The notes: generated from the letters alone by a model not told the origin. A DNA stretch of 10,005 nucleotides from Chloroflexota bacterium (GCA_024648655.1 JAGGDZ010000031.1:1-10005); one strand, 5' to 3'. Positions 1-8,500 are shown, numbered from the stretch's first letter. Made by a program: numbers and translations.

Positions 1-695
1 TCTATCTCACGCAGTCGCCTTCTCACATTCTTCCTCACATGCGCCAGACATACCTGATGCTCCAAGCCCAACTCCTCCACCACAGGCTTGTAAGTACTCA
101 GGTCATCGCTGACTATCGCCTCAACTCCCAGCTCTCCCACATACCCACTCAACCAGTCCACAAAGCCCTTGCTGTCACGCTCCACAAGCAAGTCTATCCC
201 CACCAGCCTGCCACTTGCCGCGTCCATCACGAACCCGACCACTGCCTTCTCTCCCTTCAGCTTCACTATCGTCTCATCCGCTCCCACTACCGCGACTCGC
301 GCTCTCACCCTTCGCTTGCACGCACCCATCGCAAGCTTCCCCGCTTCCTGTACATCTCGCCAACTGCTCATTGGCGACAACTCGCATCCCAGCGCAGTCA
401 GCAGATGCCCCACCGACCTGTGCGACAGTCCCAACGCCCAGCCCAGAGCCGCCAATACCCTCAACCTCTTGCTCTGCGTGTGTCCGTCCACTCCCTCAGG
501 GTAGCACCTGAATGTCCTGTGGCAGTCAACGCACTTGTATCTGACTACCGTAACGCGCTTGATATAAAGGTCCTTTATCGGCTTATCCAACACAGCGTGC
601 TTGTGAAAGGCTACCCCGGCGCAGTGCGGGCAGCTTGACGGGCGAGCGTCCGGATACTCCTTGACCTGTGGCAGCGTAAATCGTACTCTTGGCAT
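1..695 (-). CDS. DDE transposase, 5' part (truncated by window edge)
   Basis: Seen: the frame is open from ATG at 695 to the window edge, 231 codons, with no stop. A good Shine-Dalgarno (AGGAG) lies 9 nt upstream of the ATG. The N-terminus has a zinc ribbon, CPHC at residues 22-25 and CVDC at 55-58. A helix-turn-helix-like stretch follows at about 75-115 (SKRLRVLAALGWALGLSHRS). A DDE core then begins: GADETIVKLKG (residues 138-148) carries the first catalytic Asp (D140), and IVSDDLSTYK (194-203) carries the second (D197 or D198). The motif CLAHVRKNVRRRL follows at 216-228, and the catalytic Glu should lie beyond the edge. Known: zinc ribbon, HTH and a DETxxKxKG motif are typical of IS6/IS240-like and related DDE transposases, which cut and join the ends of their own element. 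Inference: part of an insertion sequence; the exact IS family is uncertain. The gene looks intact as far as it can be read. Confidence 0.88.
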   Translation of the reverse strand, partial: MPRVRFTLPQVKEYPDARPSSCPHCAGVAFHKHAVLDKPIKDLYIKRVTVVRYKCVDCHRTFRCYPEGVDGHTQSKRLRVLAALGWALGLSHRSVGHLLTALGCELSPMSSWRDVQEAGKLAMGACKRRVRARVAVVGADETIVKLKGEKAVVGFVMDAASGRLVGIDLLVERDSKGFVDWLSGYVGELGVEAIVSDDLSTYKPVVEELGLEHQVCLAHVRKNVRRRLREI

Positions 696-709
696 TGGCG
701 GGGACTCCT

Positions 710-733
710 AGTTCTGTGATGGTTATCAGAACT
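710..733. repeat. 7-bp inverted repeat upstream of the transposase
   Basis: AGTTCTG at 710-716 and its exact reverse complement CAGAACT at 727-733 are separated by 10 nt. The heptamer TTATCAG at 723-729 recurs at 734-740. The dyad lies 15-38 bp upstream of the transposase ATG and could be a transposase binding site, an operator, or a hairpin that limits read-through translation of the transposase. No function is proven. Confidence 0.45.
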
Positions 734-780
734 TTATCAGGATTCTCCGCTATTTTACTATCACACCGCCTTTGGGACGG

Positions 781-1386
781 TTACGCCAAGCGAACTTGGT
801 TATCGGTCCCGCACCGCCTTCCGCGTTCCGCGTTCCCCGACACTGTAAATCCCTCCGATTCTAGAAACCCGCTAATATCAAACGGCGGTACAGAATCCGA
901 CTTGCTTCCATAAGCTCCGACAATCAGCCGTCCTTTCGGAGCGACTACCCGTTCCAACAGCCTGCTCACACCATCCGCAAGGTATCCGACAGGCAGGCAG
1001 TCATACAGCATATAGACATAGCGATACTTGCGGCTCGGCTGCCAATCCCATGCATTGCCCACATGAAAGTTGTCCGCGTACTCAGGCAGGCGCACTTTCG
1101 CAAGTTCTGTCAGTCTGCTCCCTTGATCAAGCCCATGCGGAGTCAGCGTCAGTCCCCGCTCGCCGCCCCACTTCAGTAGGCACTCCAGAAGATAGCCGTT
1201 CGCGCACCCAACATCCAGCAAATCGCCGTCATCACGGATAGCGTCGAGAATAGGCACCCGCTCAGCCCGCCAACGCTCCGCACCCCCGCTGAATCCCGAT
1301 TGCCGAATAGGATCTTCCTCCCTCAAGTAAGCTGCTTCCAGCTCCCCAAGCTCTTGCAGAAAGCCCTCCGGCAATGCCCTAATCAT
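781..1386 (-). CDS. Class I SAM-dependent methyltransferase
   Basis: Role: transfers a methyl group from S-adenosylmethionine to an unidentified acceptor; cytosolic, with no signal peptide or membrane segment. Seen (201 aa): motif I LLDVGCANG at residues 56-64 forms the SAM glycine loop; the acidic residue after strand 2 is D87 in HGLDQGS; GNAWDW (110-115) matches the motif III region; YVYMLYDCLP (123-132) matches motif IV; RLIVGAYG (153-160) is the strand after the hinge. I chose ATG 1386 because it overlaps the stop of the upstream small gene (ATGA) and gives the expected N-terminus MIRALPEGFLQEL. A longer start at 1443 (220 aa) is possible but would overlap that gene by 61 bp. There is no clear Shine-Dalgarno at 1386, which fits translational coupling. 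The protein ends in NQVRLA, and I recall relatives continuing a few residues further, so the tail may have been clipped by the adjacent IS. Substrate unknown. Confidence 0.85.
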   Translation of the reverse strand: MIRALPEGFLQELGELEAAYLREEDPIRQSGFSGGAERWRAERVPILDAIRDDGDLLDVGCANGYLLECLLKWGGERGLTLTPHGLDQGSRLTELAKVRLPEYADNFHVGNAWDWQPSRKYRYVYMLYDCLPVGYLADGVSRLLERVVAPKGRLIVGAYGSKSDSVPPFDISGFLESEGFTVSGNAERGRRCGTDNQVRLA

Positions 1387-1610
1387 TGACGCCAACTGAC
1401 GCCAACGGATGGCGCCTTGACTTCTGCGCGCCCTGGCCAGCATTCCCTACGCGCTGTCACTGCAACCGCCAATGCCGCCGCGCGTTCGGGACCGGACAGG
1501 ATGGGGTCTATTGGTTGCCTCCCGTTCGAGAAATCCGTATCGAGAATATCGGGCGTAGCGTTGTACAAAGCCAACTGCTCCGGTGTCAAGTCTTCGAGTT
1601 TTGCCGCCAT
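1383..1610 (-). CDS. Small unrecognised protein, 75 aa, coupled to the methyltransferase
   Basis: I do not recognise this protein. Seen: ATG at 1610 preceded by a clear Shine-Dalgarno (GAAAGGA, 4 nt before the start); 75 codons; the stop TGA (1383-1385) overlaps the methyltransferase ATG (1384-1386) as ATGA, the classic sign of coupled translation. The N-terminal half is acidic (MAAKLEDLTPEQLALYNATP), the middle holds a short Ala/Val-rich helix-like run (ERAAALAVAVTARREC, about 42-57), and the C-terminus is basic. It has no transmembrane segment of full length and no known motif. It sits 61 bp downstream of permease 2, so it could be co-transcribed with it. The strong ribosome site and the ATGA junction argue that it is a real gene. 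An alternative is a leader peptide that only serves to load ribosomes onto the methyltransferase. Confidence 0.55.
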   Translation of the reverse strand: MAAKLEDLTPEQLALYNATPDILDTDFSNGRQPIDPILSGPERAAALAVAVTARRECWPGRAEVKAPSVGVSWRQ

Positions 1611-1614
1611 AGCA

Positions 1615-1621
1615 TCCTTTC
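1615..1621 (-). promoter_or_regulatory. Ribosome binding site of the 75-aa gene
   Basis: On the minus strand GAAAGGA ends 4 nt before the ATG at 1610. It is the best-placed ribosome site in the permease/methyltransferase cluster; neither large permease gene has a comparable one. It supports the small gene being translated and feeding ribosomes to the methyltransferase. Confidence 0.55.
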
Positions 1622-1631
1622 GTCTTTACGC

Positions 1632-1679
1632 TAGGACTAGGCGGAGCCTAGAGTTTAGGATCAGGCGGAGCCTAGAGTT
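1632..1679. repeat. Two-copy 24-bp tandem repeat spanning the permease stop codon
   Basis: Two adjacent 24-bp units (1632-1655 and 1656-1679) agree at 22 of 24 positions, differing only at CT versus TC in positions 6-7. Each has the core AGGCGGAGCCTAGAGTT. The right-hand unit contains the stop codon (1672-1674) of the large permease, so the left-hand unit is a copy of the gene's last bases placed in the 3' spacer. The left unit forms a perfect 6-bp hairpin, CTAGGC-GGA-GCCTAG (1637-1651); the right unit keeps only four of those pairs. No T-run follows on the minus strand, so it is not a standard intrinsic terminator. Confidence 0.8.
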
Positions 1680-4600
1680 CGCCCAGCCTCAGTATCCTTT
1701 GCAACGAAATCCTCCGTATGAACCAGATCATGCCCAGTATTATCGCCGTGAACACCAGAATCATGAAACCATAGGTAATCGCCAGTGTGCCCCAGTCAAT
1801 CTCCAGCACGAACGGCGGGAGGACCTGCGTTCCCCGGTCATTATGGCTCAGGAACGGCATTATGATTGCCCCAAGTCGCCGTCCCATTTCCGCACCCAGC
1901 ACCATGCCCGCTGCGATGACGATTGCCTGCTCCAGCCACACAAGCGTAATCAGCTGCCGCATCGAGAATCCTACCGTGCGCATTAACCCGAACTGCATCT
2001 CTCGCTCGCGGAACGAGACATACGAATGCACGAGGAATCCGAGGCAGCTAAGTATCAGCACCGCACCGAAAGCCATGAACAGCAGCGCGCGCCATCCAGC
2101 CTGTACCAGCGGGTCAACCTCAGACTCTTTCAGCTCCTCGACGCGGTCATACACTGCGCGGCTCTGGAATGGCTCGCCCTCATTACGCATATCTTCAACT
2201 ACCGCGGCACGTTCACTTCCGTTGGATGCAGTTTTCAGCCATATCTCGTTGGGCTTAACCTCGGCAGAAGTCGGCTCAAGATTGGTGTACCTCACTATCG
2301 CGTCTATGTCTCCGACCAGGTATCGCTTGCTCACGGTATCCAGCGTTGGGAAGTACTCGAACGAATCGATGATTTGTATTGGGACGCGATGTCCGGACAC
2401 CGAAACCGTGAACTCTTCACCAACGCTGTGTCCCGTTTCCGAGAGGAACGAGTCGCTCGCAAGCACGGGCAATGGGCTTGCCGGTGGTCCATGATAAATT
2501 CCCCGTCCGGTGAGTGGCGGACCCTCGGACCAGATGAATTGCGCCGCGTCGTGAGCCGTAGGGTCGTCTGCTCGGGTGCTTATCGATTGCAAAATATCGG
2601 TGATTGACTCGCGCGCGCCACGCAGCACCGTCCACTCTTCAACTGAGCCGAAGTCTTCGAGGACGGTTACTTGATTCGAGCCGTTCCTTGCCCAAATCTC
2701 GTCTATGGCGATATTGCCCGCACGCAGACGGCCGCGCGAGTTGGTGTCATGGATAGCAAGCGATACCATCGTGAGCGGTTGTTCCGGCTGAAGCGGTCTG
2801 AACCTTCTGAAACTGCTTCCACGCTCCAGCCCGCGCTCCAGTGTCAACCAGTCTCCGTTGCCACCCAGTCGCCCCATTACATAGGTGAAATACCTGTCGT
2901 TCACGTCTTTGATGCGTATCGACACGGCAAGACTTTCTCTGGGTCTGTCCGGTTTTACCCGAATGCCTATTCCGCGCGCGTCATCCGGCAGGTCTATGCC
3001 AACCGGCGGGTTCTCATGCCCTAGCTGCGACAGCATATCCTCGACGGGACGGTCCGCGAAGTCGCCACGGAACCATCCGATGCGCCGCATCGTTTCGCCG
3101 TCCACGCCCACCATTGTGTAGCTTTCGCCAAGCAGCTTGGAGAGGTCGGAGCCAAAAGCCTTGATGACAGGCGATGCCTCGTCCACGATTGGCATTGCTT
3201 CATAAGTCTCGACAATTGGAATGCTCCGCCCCCTGTTGTTGACGGTCAGGCCTTCCACGCGTATGTCCGCGCCGGTTGCATACTGCGCCTGCTCCTCGAA
3301 ACTACGCTCCAGCGTGCCTCCGAAGCTCGCCGCAAAGATTCCCAGTCCTGCCATGAGTATGAGCAGGAGCGACATCCGCGCGTAGTGGGTCGGATTGCGC
3401 GCCATCTGCCACATGCCCATGGAGAAGCCGACGGGCGCGCGCCGGGCGAACGCGCTAAGCGCCAGGAATATCACGCCTAACGGCAGAGGCACGAACAGGC
3501 TAGTTCCTGCCGACACACCCACGACGAGTGTGCCTCCCACTATCCCTGGCGTTACTTCGGTGCCGCCGCTACTGTACGCTAGAAACTCCAGCATCGGCAC
3601 GGTGAGGGGGCTGAACATCAGTCCGGCGACCACAACGACCTGTGCCACCAGCCCTGCCGCGCGCAGCCTACCGTCCGGTAGGCGCTCCGTAAGCCCGTAC
3701 ATTGCCACCATCACCGCGATGATGCCTAAGGAGACTGCCCTCGCCGCCCAATCGGCGCCTGCCGAACCGCCAAACACAATCGAGGCGATTTGCACGCCCG
3801 CAGCCACGCCAACTATTAGGTGCATCAGGTTCGGGGACTCACCGCTTATGTACCGAATGGATAGCGGGAACAGACGCAGCAGCGCAATAGCGAAAGCCAC
3901 CAGGATCAGAGCAGGCACGGCAAGCAGCGCCTGGTTCACCGCAACGCTTCCGAACAATCCCGTCGCCACGACGGAACCTTGGTCATGCAGCTGGCGGAAT
4001 AGGAATATACTCACCACTAGCAGCATTACATCAAGATAGTATCGCTGGTAGAAGGGTGGTCCTGTCGGGCGCGCCGACTGCTGCCGATGCCTTGTAACGC
4101 CGATGCGGGATGCGCGCACGGCTGGAATCAGCAGCGCGCCGAAGCTGAACAGGCCGCCCAGGGCGCTCATCAAGTACGCTCCTCGGTTGACGAACACGCC
4201 CAATCGGTCGCCGCCGCTCAATTCGGAGAATGCCGGAGTGTAACCCATGAAGCTGATGATAGTGGCGGCTAGAATCGGGGCAACCGCAATTGCAATAATA
4301 GAGATAGTCGCCCCCTCAAGGATGAACACAGCTAATATCTGTCCGGAACTTGCGCCCCGACTCCGAAGGAGTGCAAGTTCACCGCGCTGTTGCTCGACCA
4401 GCAAGGATGACAGCGTTACTACGTAGTACAGGATGACGATCGCTATCAGCACCATGACCACGAACATCGGTATCTTGCTGAAGAACAGTCGTCTGTCATA
4501 CTCTGCGAGAGTCGCGTCAAGCGCGGTTATCTGGCGGAATCCGAAGAGGTGGGTGGAGAGCTGCGAGCGCATAGTACGCACTTGGAGATGCGTGATGGTC

Positions 4601-5427
4601 GTATTGCCGGCGTTCAGCCTGTCACGGTCGGTGTCCAGATGCCAGGCGTAAGATGCGTCCAGGTCGGTGAAATTTGCCCCCAGAATGTTGAAGAACATCT
4701 GCTCGGAGATGTAAAAGGGCAGAGTGCGGAACGAGCCGGAAGTTACGGACTTGAAGAGTGTGTCGTTCTGGTGCCAGAATTCCGACTCCGGGTCGTTGCG
4801 CGTGAAAAGGCCGCTTATGACTACACTCGTGTACGGGAGCCGGTCGCGCCAATACGGAACTGCGGATATTCTGTCGCCCACGCCTACGCCAAATAGCTCG
4901 GCGGCTCCGACGGGAACGATGGCTTCAAGTTCCAGTGGCGCCGTTGAAGTCTCCAATGGCTGCTCGCTCGGATACCTTCCGCCGGGCAGCAGGGTGATGT
5001 TGTCGGTCAGTCGAGGGTTGAATGTGAAGAAGGCGCGAGCATCATCCTTGCCGGCGTTTACCTCGTTTCCCGGCGCTGTCAGATAGAATGTAGCGGACTT
5101 TGCGCTGCGCTGCACATCCTTGAACAGCCAGCCTAGCCGGGCTTCGAACTGGTTCCGCGTGGCGTTAGCGACCTTCTCGTATTCTTCGACCTTCGTAGGC
5201 CCGCGCTCGGCCTTGACCAGAATATCCAGGTCCAGGTCATCGACGTTGTTGAGGGAGTTCTTAAGAGCAAGCTCGCGAAGTGCGTCGAAGTAAATAACAG
5301 TACCTGCCATTACTGTCGAAGACAGCAGCACCCCAATTATAACAGTGGAGAGCAGCCTCCAGTGGGATAGGCTGCGCTTCGCTACCATTGGCCATGCTGC
5401 GACTATTGCGGATACTACCTGGCGCAT
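1672..5427 (-). CDS. Large FtsX-type ABC transporter permease (permease 2)
   Basis: Role: membrane subunit of a type VII (MacB/LolCDE-like) ABC system, which uses cytosolic ATP hydrolysis to move large extracytoplasmic domains; substrate unknown. Seen (1251 aa): first membrane helix about 25-47; MacB-like outer domain about 50-315; first FtsX core about 318-437 with the coupling-helix motif ELALLRSRGAS (350-360); a middle block of several extra hydrophobic helices (about 465-660); the next FtsX helix at 683-705 after MGMWQMARNP (670-679); second outer region about 706-1108 with a beta-sandwich-like insert (about 808-935, LPDDARGIGIRVKP and NIAIDEIWA); last FtsX helices at about 1111-1136, 1160-1185 and 1212-1236, with the second coupling motif EMQFGLMRTVGFS (1143-1155). 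The start is fixed by an in-frame TGA four codons upstream (5437-5439); M14 is the only near alternative. There is no clear Shine-Dalgarno. It is paralogous over its length to the gene at 5530-9177 and 102 bp downstream of it. No ATPase domain is present. Confidence 0.9.
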   Translation of the reverse strand: MRQVVSAIVAAWPMVAKRSLSHWRLLSTVIIGVLLSSTVMAGTVIYFDALRELALKNSLNNVDDLDLDILVKAERGPTKVEEYEKVANATRNQFEARLGWLFKDVQRSAKSATFYLTAPGNEVNAGKDDARAFFTFNPRLTDNITLLPGGRYPSEQPLETSTAPLELEAIVPVGAAELFGVGVGDRISAVPYWRDRLPYTSVVISGLFTRNDPESEFWHQNDTLFKSVTSGSFRTLPFYISEQMFFNILGANFTDLDASYAWHLDTDRDRLNAGNTTITHLQVRTMRSQLSTHLFGFRQITALDATLAEYDRRLFFSKIPMFVVMVLIAIVILYYVVTLSSLLVEQQRGELALLRSRGASSGQILAVFILEGATISIIAIAVAPILAATIISFMGYTPAFSELSGGDRLGVFVNRGAYLMSALGGLFSFGALLIPAVRASRIGVTRHRQQSARPTGPPFYQRYYLDVMLLVVSIFLFRQLHDQGSVVATGLFGSVAVNQALLAVPALILVAFAIALLRLFPLSIRYISGESPNLMHLIVGVAAGVQIASIVFGGSAGADWAARAVSLGIIAVMVAMYGLTERLPDGRLRAAGLVAQVVVVAGLMFSPLTVPMLEFLAYSSGGTEVTPGIVGGTLVVGVSAGTSLFVPLPLGVIFLALSAFARRAPVGFSMGMWQMARNPTHYARMSLLLILMAGLGIFAASFGGTLERSFEEQAQYATGADIRVEGLTVNNRGRSIPIVETYEAMPIVDEASPVIKAFGSDLSKLLGESYTMVGVDGETMRRIGWFRGDFADRPVEDMLSQLGHENPPVGIDLPDDARGIGIRVKPDRPRESLAVSIRIKDVNDRYFTYVMGRLGGNGDWLTLERGLERGSSFRRFRPLQPEQPLTMVSLAIHDTNSRGRLRAGNIAIDEIWARNGSNQVTVLEDFGSVEEWTVLRGARESITDILQSISTRADDPTAHDAAQFIWSEGPPLTGRGIYHGPPASPLPVLASDSFLSETGHSVGEEFTVSVSGHRVPIQIIDSFEYFPTLDTVSKRYLVGDIDAIVRYTNLEPTSAEVKPNEIWLKTASNGSERAAVVEDMRNEGEPFQSRAVYDRVEELKESEVDPLVQAGWRALLFMAFGAVLILSCLGFLVHSYVSFREREMQFGLMRTVGFSMRQLITLVWLEQAIVIAAGMVLGAEMGRRLGAIIMPFLSHNDRGTQVLPPFVLEIDWGTLAITYGFMILVFTAIILGMIWFIRRISLQRILRLGEL

Positions 5428-5502
5428 GTAAGACTGTCAGTTCTTCAGATTGTTGATGAGTTGATTTTCGTCGGGAAGAGTTGTGTTAGAAGTAAGGACT
5501 AC

Positions 5503-5515
5503 ACATCATTGATGT
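5503..5515. promoter_or_regulatory. 13-bp palindrome in the spacer between the two permeases
   Basis: ACATCA-T-TGATGT is a perfect dyad with a 1-nt centre. It is flanked by AGGAC (5495-5499) and GTCCT (5514-5518), which can pair as an alternative overlapping stem. It lies 14 bp beyond the stop of permease 1 and about 75 bp before the start of permease 2, in the 102-bp spacer, which otherwise holds nothing recognisable. It could be a protein-binding site or a weak mRNA structure; there is no T-run, so a terminator is unlikely. Confidence 0.35.
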
Positions 5516-5529
5516 CCTGTTGCTTCCGG

Positions 5530-8500
5530 CTACTCCATTCTTGATATTGCGTGAAAGTCCAGATTCCGCATGCTTCGTGTCAGCCGATATACGGCAAGCG
5601 CGAATATGCCTATCAGCGCCAGATAAAGCGGCGCAAGGAAGCGAAAATCGGTTTCCAGAATGAAGGGAGGAACGACCTGCCTGCCGTTTTCGGTAACCGC
5701 AACCGATGATACCATAAGGTCGCTCATCAGCCATCCGGCGCCCGACCCGAGTCCAATGCCTACCGCTACTATGATGGAGTGTTCCAGCAATAGCAACCCT
5801 GTCATCTGTCGCGATGAAAGCCCGACCGATTGCAGGAATCCCATCTCGTTGCGGCTGCGATTAGAGAACGCCAGAAGGTATGTCACATATCCAAGCCCGG
5901 CGGTGAAGATGATAATCGCCATTGCCAATAGCACCATCGCCTGCCAGCCGGCGGTTATCAGTGGGTCGAGGCGCACCTGTTCCAATTGCTGCTCACGGTC
6001 GTGCACGAGGTCGCGTCCGACCATTCTCGTAACCACCGAATTCACCGAGTCCCCCGCTCCCGATGCCTTCTCGATGAACATCTCGTTCGGTGTCGCTACT
6101 AGAGCGGGGCTGAGGATGTTGATGTGTCTTATTAGAGTTTCGAGATCTGCAATCAAGAATCCCGCGCCACTCGGATCGAGCGTGGGGAAAAAGTCCACGG
6201 TGTCACGTACCTGAATGGGCACGAAGCGCCCTTTTATCTCGACAATGAGCGCATCACCCACACGCGCTCCCGATGTTCGCAGGAAGGAATTGCTGGCAAC
6301 CACCGGCACGGGTCCACCGCTTGGGCTTCTGTAAATCCCTCGCAACCCGTTGTCAGTGTCCTTGCCGAATGTGAATAGGCCGGAGAGATCGCCTCGATTT
6401 ACATCGCCATCCGAAAATGACAGCAAGTCTGACGACAGGGTTGAAGTTGCAAGCGGTAGCCATGATGAGCCGGTATCCTCGAAGTCTTCGAGGTATTCGA
6501 TAGTGCCGTCACCCTTGATCGCATGCACGTCGTCGATAAGTATTGAGCCTGCCGTGCCTGCGGGTCCAAATACAGGCTCGAATATCTGAATGGAAGCGAG
6601 TTGCACCGGTCGCTTCATTCTGCTTGGCACTTCCAGAGTGCGGAGGTGCCACTCCGGGGGGCCCATGTTACCGAACGACTGCGTATCCAGCACGCCGTCT
6701 GCGTCCTGCAGAACCAGCCACATGTACATGTTCGGGTACAGCTCCTCAGGCTTCAGCCAGACACCGACTTCCACTGCATCGTCGGGCAGTGTGACCGGCT
6801 CGCTCACGCTAAGCGGGTTGAGGGCGCGCATAACCTCCGGAAGCGTACTGCGTGAGAAGTCATCCCTGTACCATGAGTAATAGTGGAAGTCGTCCGCCTC
6901 CACAGCGAGCATGCGGAAGGTATTGCCTGTATAGTTCGCTCCAAGAGTGCCACGATCCCTGAACGCCATCGTGACTGAGGTTACGCCCGGAATGGTCTGA
7001 TAGCGTCGCTTGAGGCCGTCCACGCTGCGCGCTATGTAGCCGGGTATATTGGATACCCGCAGGTCGGTCGCTACATCGTATTGAATGCGCTCCTGATAGC
7101 TCCGATTGAGCGTGCCTCCGACGGTTGTCGCAAGCACGGCAAGCCCTGTAACCATGACCAGTAGCAACACAAGCCAGCTGTACTGCAATGGATTGCGCGC
7201 CATGTGCCACAGGCTTAGTGATACCCATACGGGCGCTCGGTGTGAAAGCAGGACTAGCAGATAGAAGATAACCTGGAGCAGCACAATAGCCGCAAAACCC
7301 AGCGTCGGCAAATACGCGAGCGCTCCCTCTGTCGGCGGGTAAAAGTAAATCAACGCGGCTATGAGTGCGACCTGCGCCACAAATCCATACAGCTTGGCGC
7401 GGTTTCGTTCGGCGCGCTGTGTAGCCCAATACGCCGCCGCCGCCACAAGTGCCAGCCCAAGCGGCGGCGCAGCGCCCACAATGTCCGACTGGCGCAGCGC
7501 ATCCATAGCGAGAGTGACAGCAAGCAGCGCCGTTATCACCCACACATACAAGTGTACGAGGGCGGAGGATTCGCCGCTTATGAACCGCACGAACAGAGGG
7601 AAGAACCGCATGAACACCAGAGCGACCAGCGTCAGCAGAAGGACGGGAGCAAACAGCAGCGCCTCGTTTATCTCCACGCCGCTAAACAATCCTCCGGACA
7701 CAAGCCGCCCTCGCGCGTTCAGCTCCCAGAAAACCAGCGCACCAATAGCCAGCACCATAATGTCGAGATAGTAGCGTTGGAAGAACGGCACCTCAGGCGG
7801 ACGGGACGACCGCAGCTTGTGAATGATAAGCCCGGTGCGCGCGCCGACGACGCCGGGTATCACGAAAATCGCAAGCCCCAGAGCGCCCACGGCTGCCGAC
7901 ACAAGAAATGGTGTCCAGCGCCAGTTCACCGGAAGCAGGGCGCCCCCTGTGATGTCTGTGAAGTACGGCAATTTGCCTGATATGGCAATGGCGCCCATTG
8001 CTAACAGGGGAGCGATTATGACTGCGACTGCCGTAATGATCAATCCTTCAATCGCGTACAAGCGCACAAGCTGCGCCATGCTGACGCCGCGGCTTCGCAG
8101 CAGCGCGACGTCGTCCTCGCGGCTCTGCACGAGATACGACACCATCATCGCCATGTAGTACAGCACGGTTATGACCATGATTGTTAGAAGTAGAAGCAGG
8201 GGTATGCTCGTGAAGAAACTTCGCCGCTCGAAGCGTTCCAACAGCGAAGTGATGCCTGTGAATACTGCGCTGCCCTGCATCCGAATTGCCATGCCATTCT
8301 CTAGGTTGTCTAGGCGTTCTCTCAGCTCCTCTGGACGAATCTTCTTAAGTGGCTCCTTCTCGACAAATATGAACCACGACGAGGAAACCAGACTACCGGG
8401 ATATGCCTTGCCCAGACTGCCGATCAGCGCCTGCCTCGTGACGAACAGGGCTATAGGTGGTTCTTCCGGGTCCACCTCGATACCCACGTCCGGTATCTCT

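Larger units (their letters stand above)
1..780 (-). mobile_element. Insertion sequence, partial (transposase-side end)
   Basis: This is the element carrying the transposase that starts at 695. Its upstream end must lie between 696 and the methyltransferase stop codon near 781; the right boundary given here is a guess. The far end is outside the window, so terminal inverted repeats and target-site duplication cannot be compared. The 85-bp stretch 696-780 has no gene and contains a short inverted repeat (710-733) and a repeated TTATCAG (723-729 and 734-740), the kind of sub-terminal structure seen at IS ends, but this is only suggestive. Confidence 0.5.

Noticed and set aside
39..638. Long open frame on the plus strand opposite the transposase
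   Set aside because: It is antisense to a well-supported transposase with zinc ribbon and catalytic motifs, has no ribosome site, and its composition (rich in H, R, Q, S, P) is typical of a shadow frame.
764..790. Possible terminator hairpin (CCGTCC...GGCGG on the minus strand) after the methyltransferase
   Set aside because: The stem is only about 5 bp with a G-T pair, and no U-run follows, so it does not meet terminator criteria.
1387..1443. Longer start (ATG at 1443) for the methyltransferase
   Set aside because: It would overlap the upstream small gene by 61 bp and add a basic, non-conserved-looking N-terminus; the ATGA overlap at 1386 is a better explanation, though not proven.
1417..2607. 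Several plus-strand open frames of 189-235 codons opposite permease 2 and the small gene
   Set aside because: They are shadows of the minus-strand permease, which has clear FtsX motifs and membrane helices; the translations are low-complexity Ser/Arg/Pro-rich with no domain.
3395..4039. 214-codon plus-strand frame opposite the membrane block of permease 2
   Set aside because: Rich in T, S, P, A, as expected for the antisense of a hydrophobic membrane segment; no ribosome site and no domain.
6860..7543. 227-codon minus-strand frame overlapping permease 1 in another frame
   Set aside because: Lies wholly within the permease coding sequence; the C- and G-rich composition and lack of motifs show it is an out-of-frame shadow.
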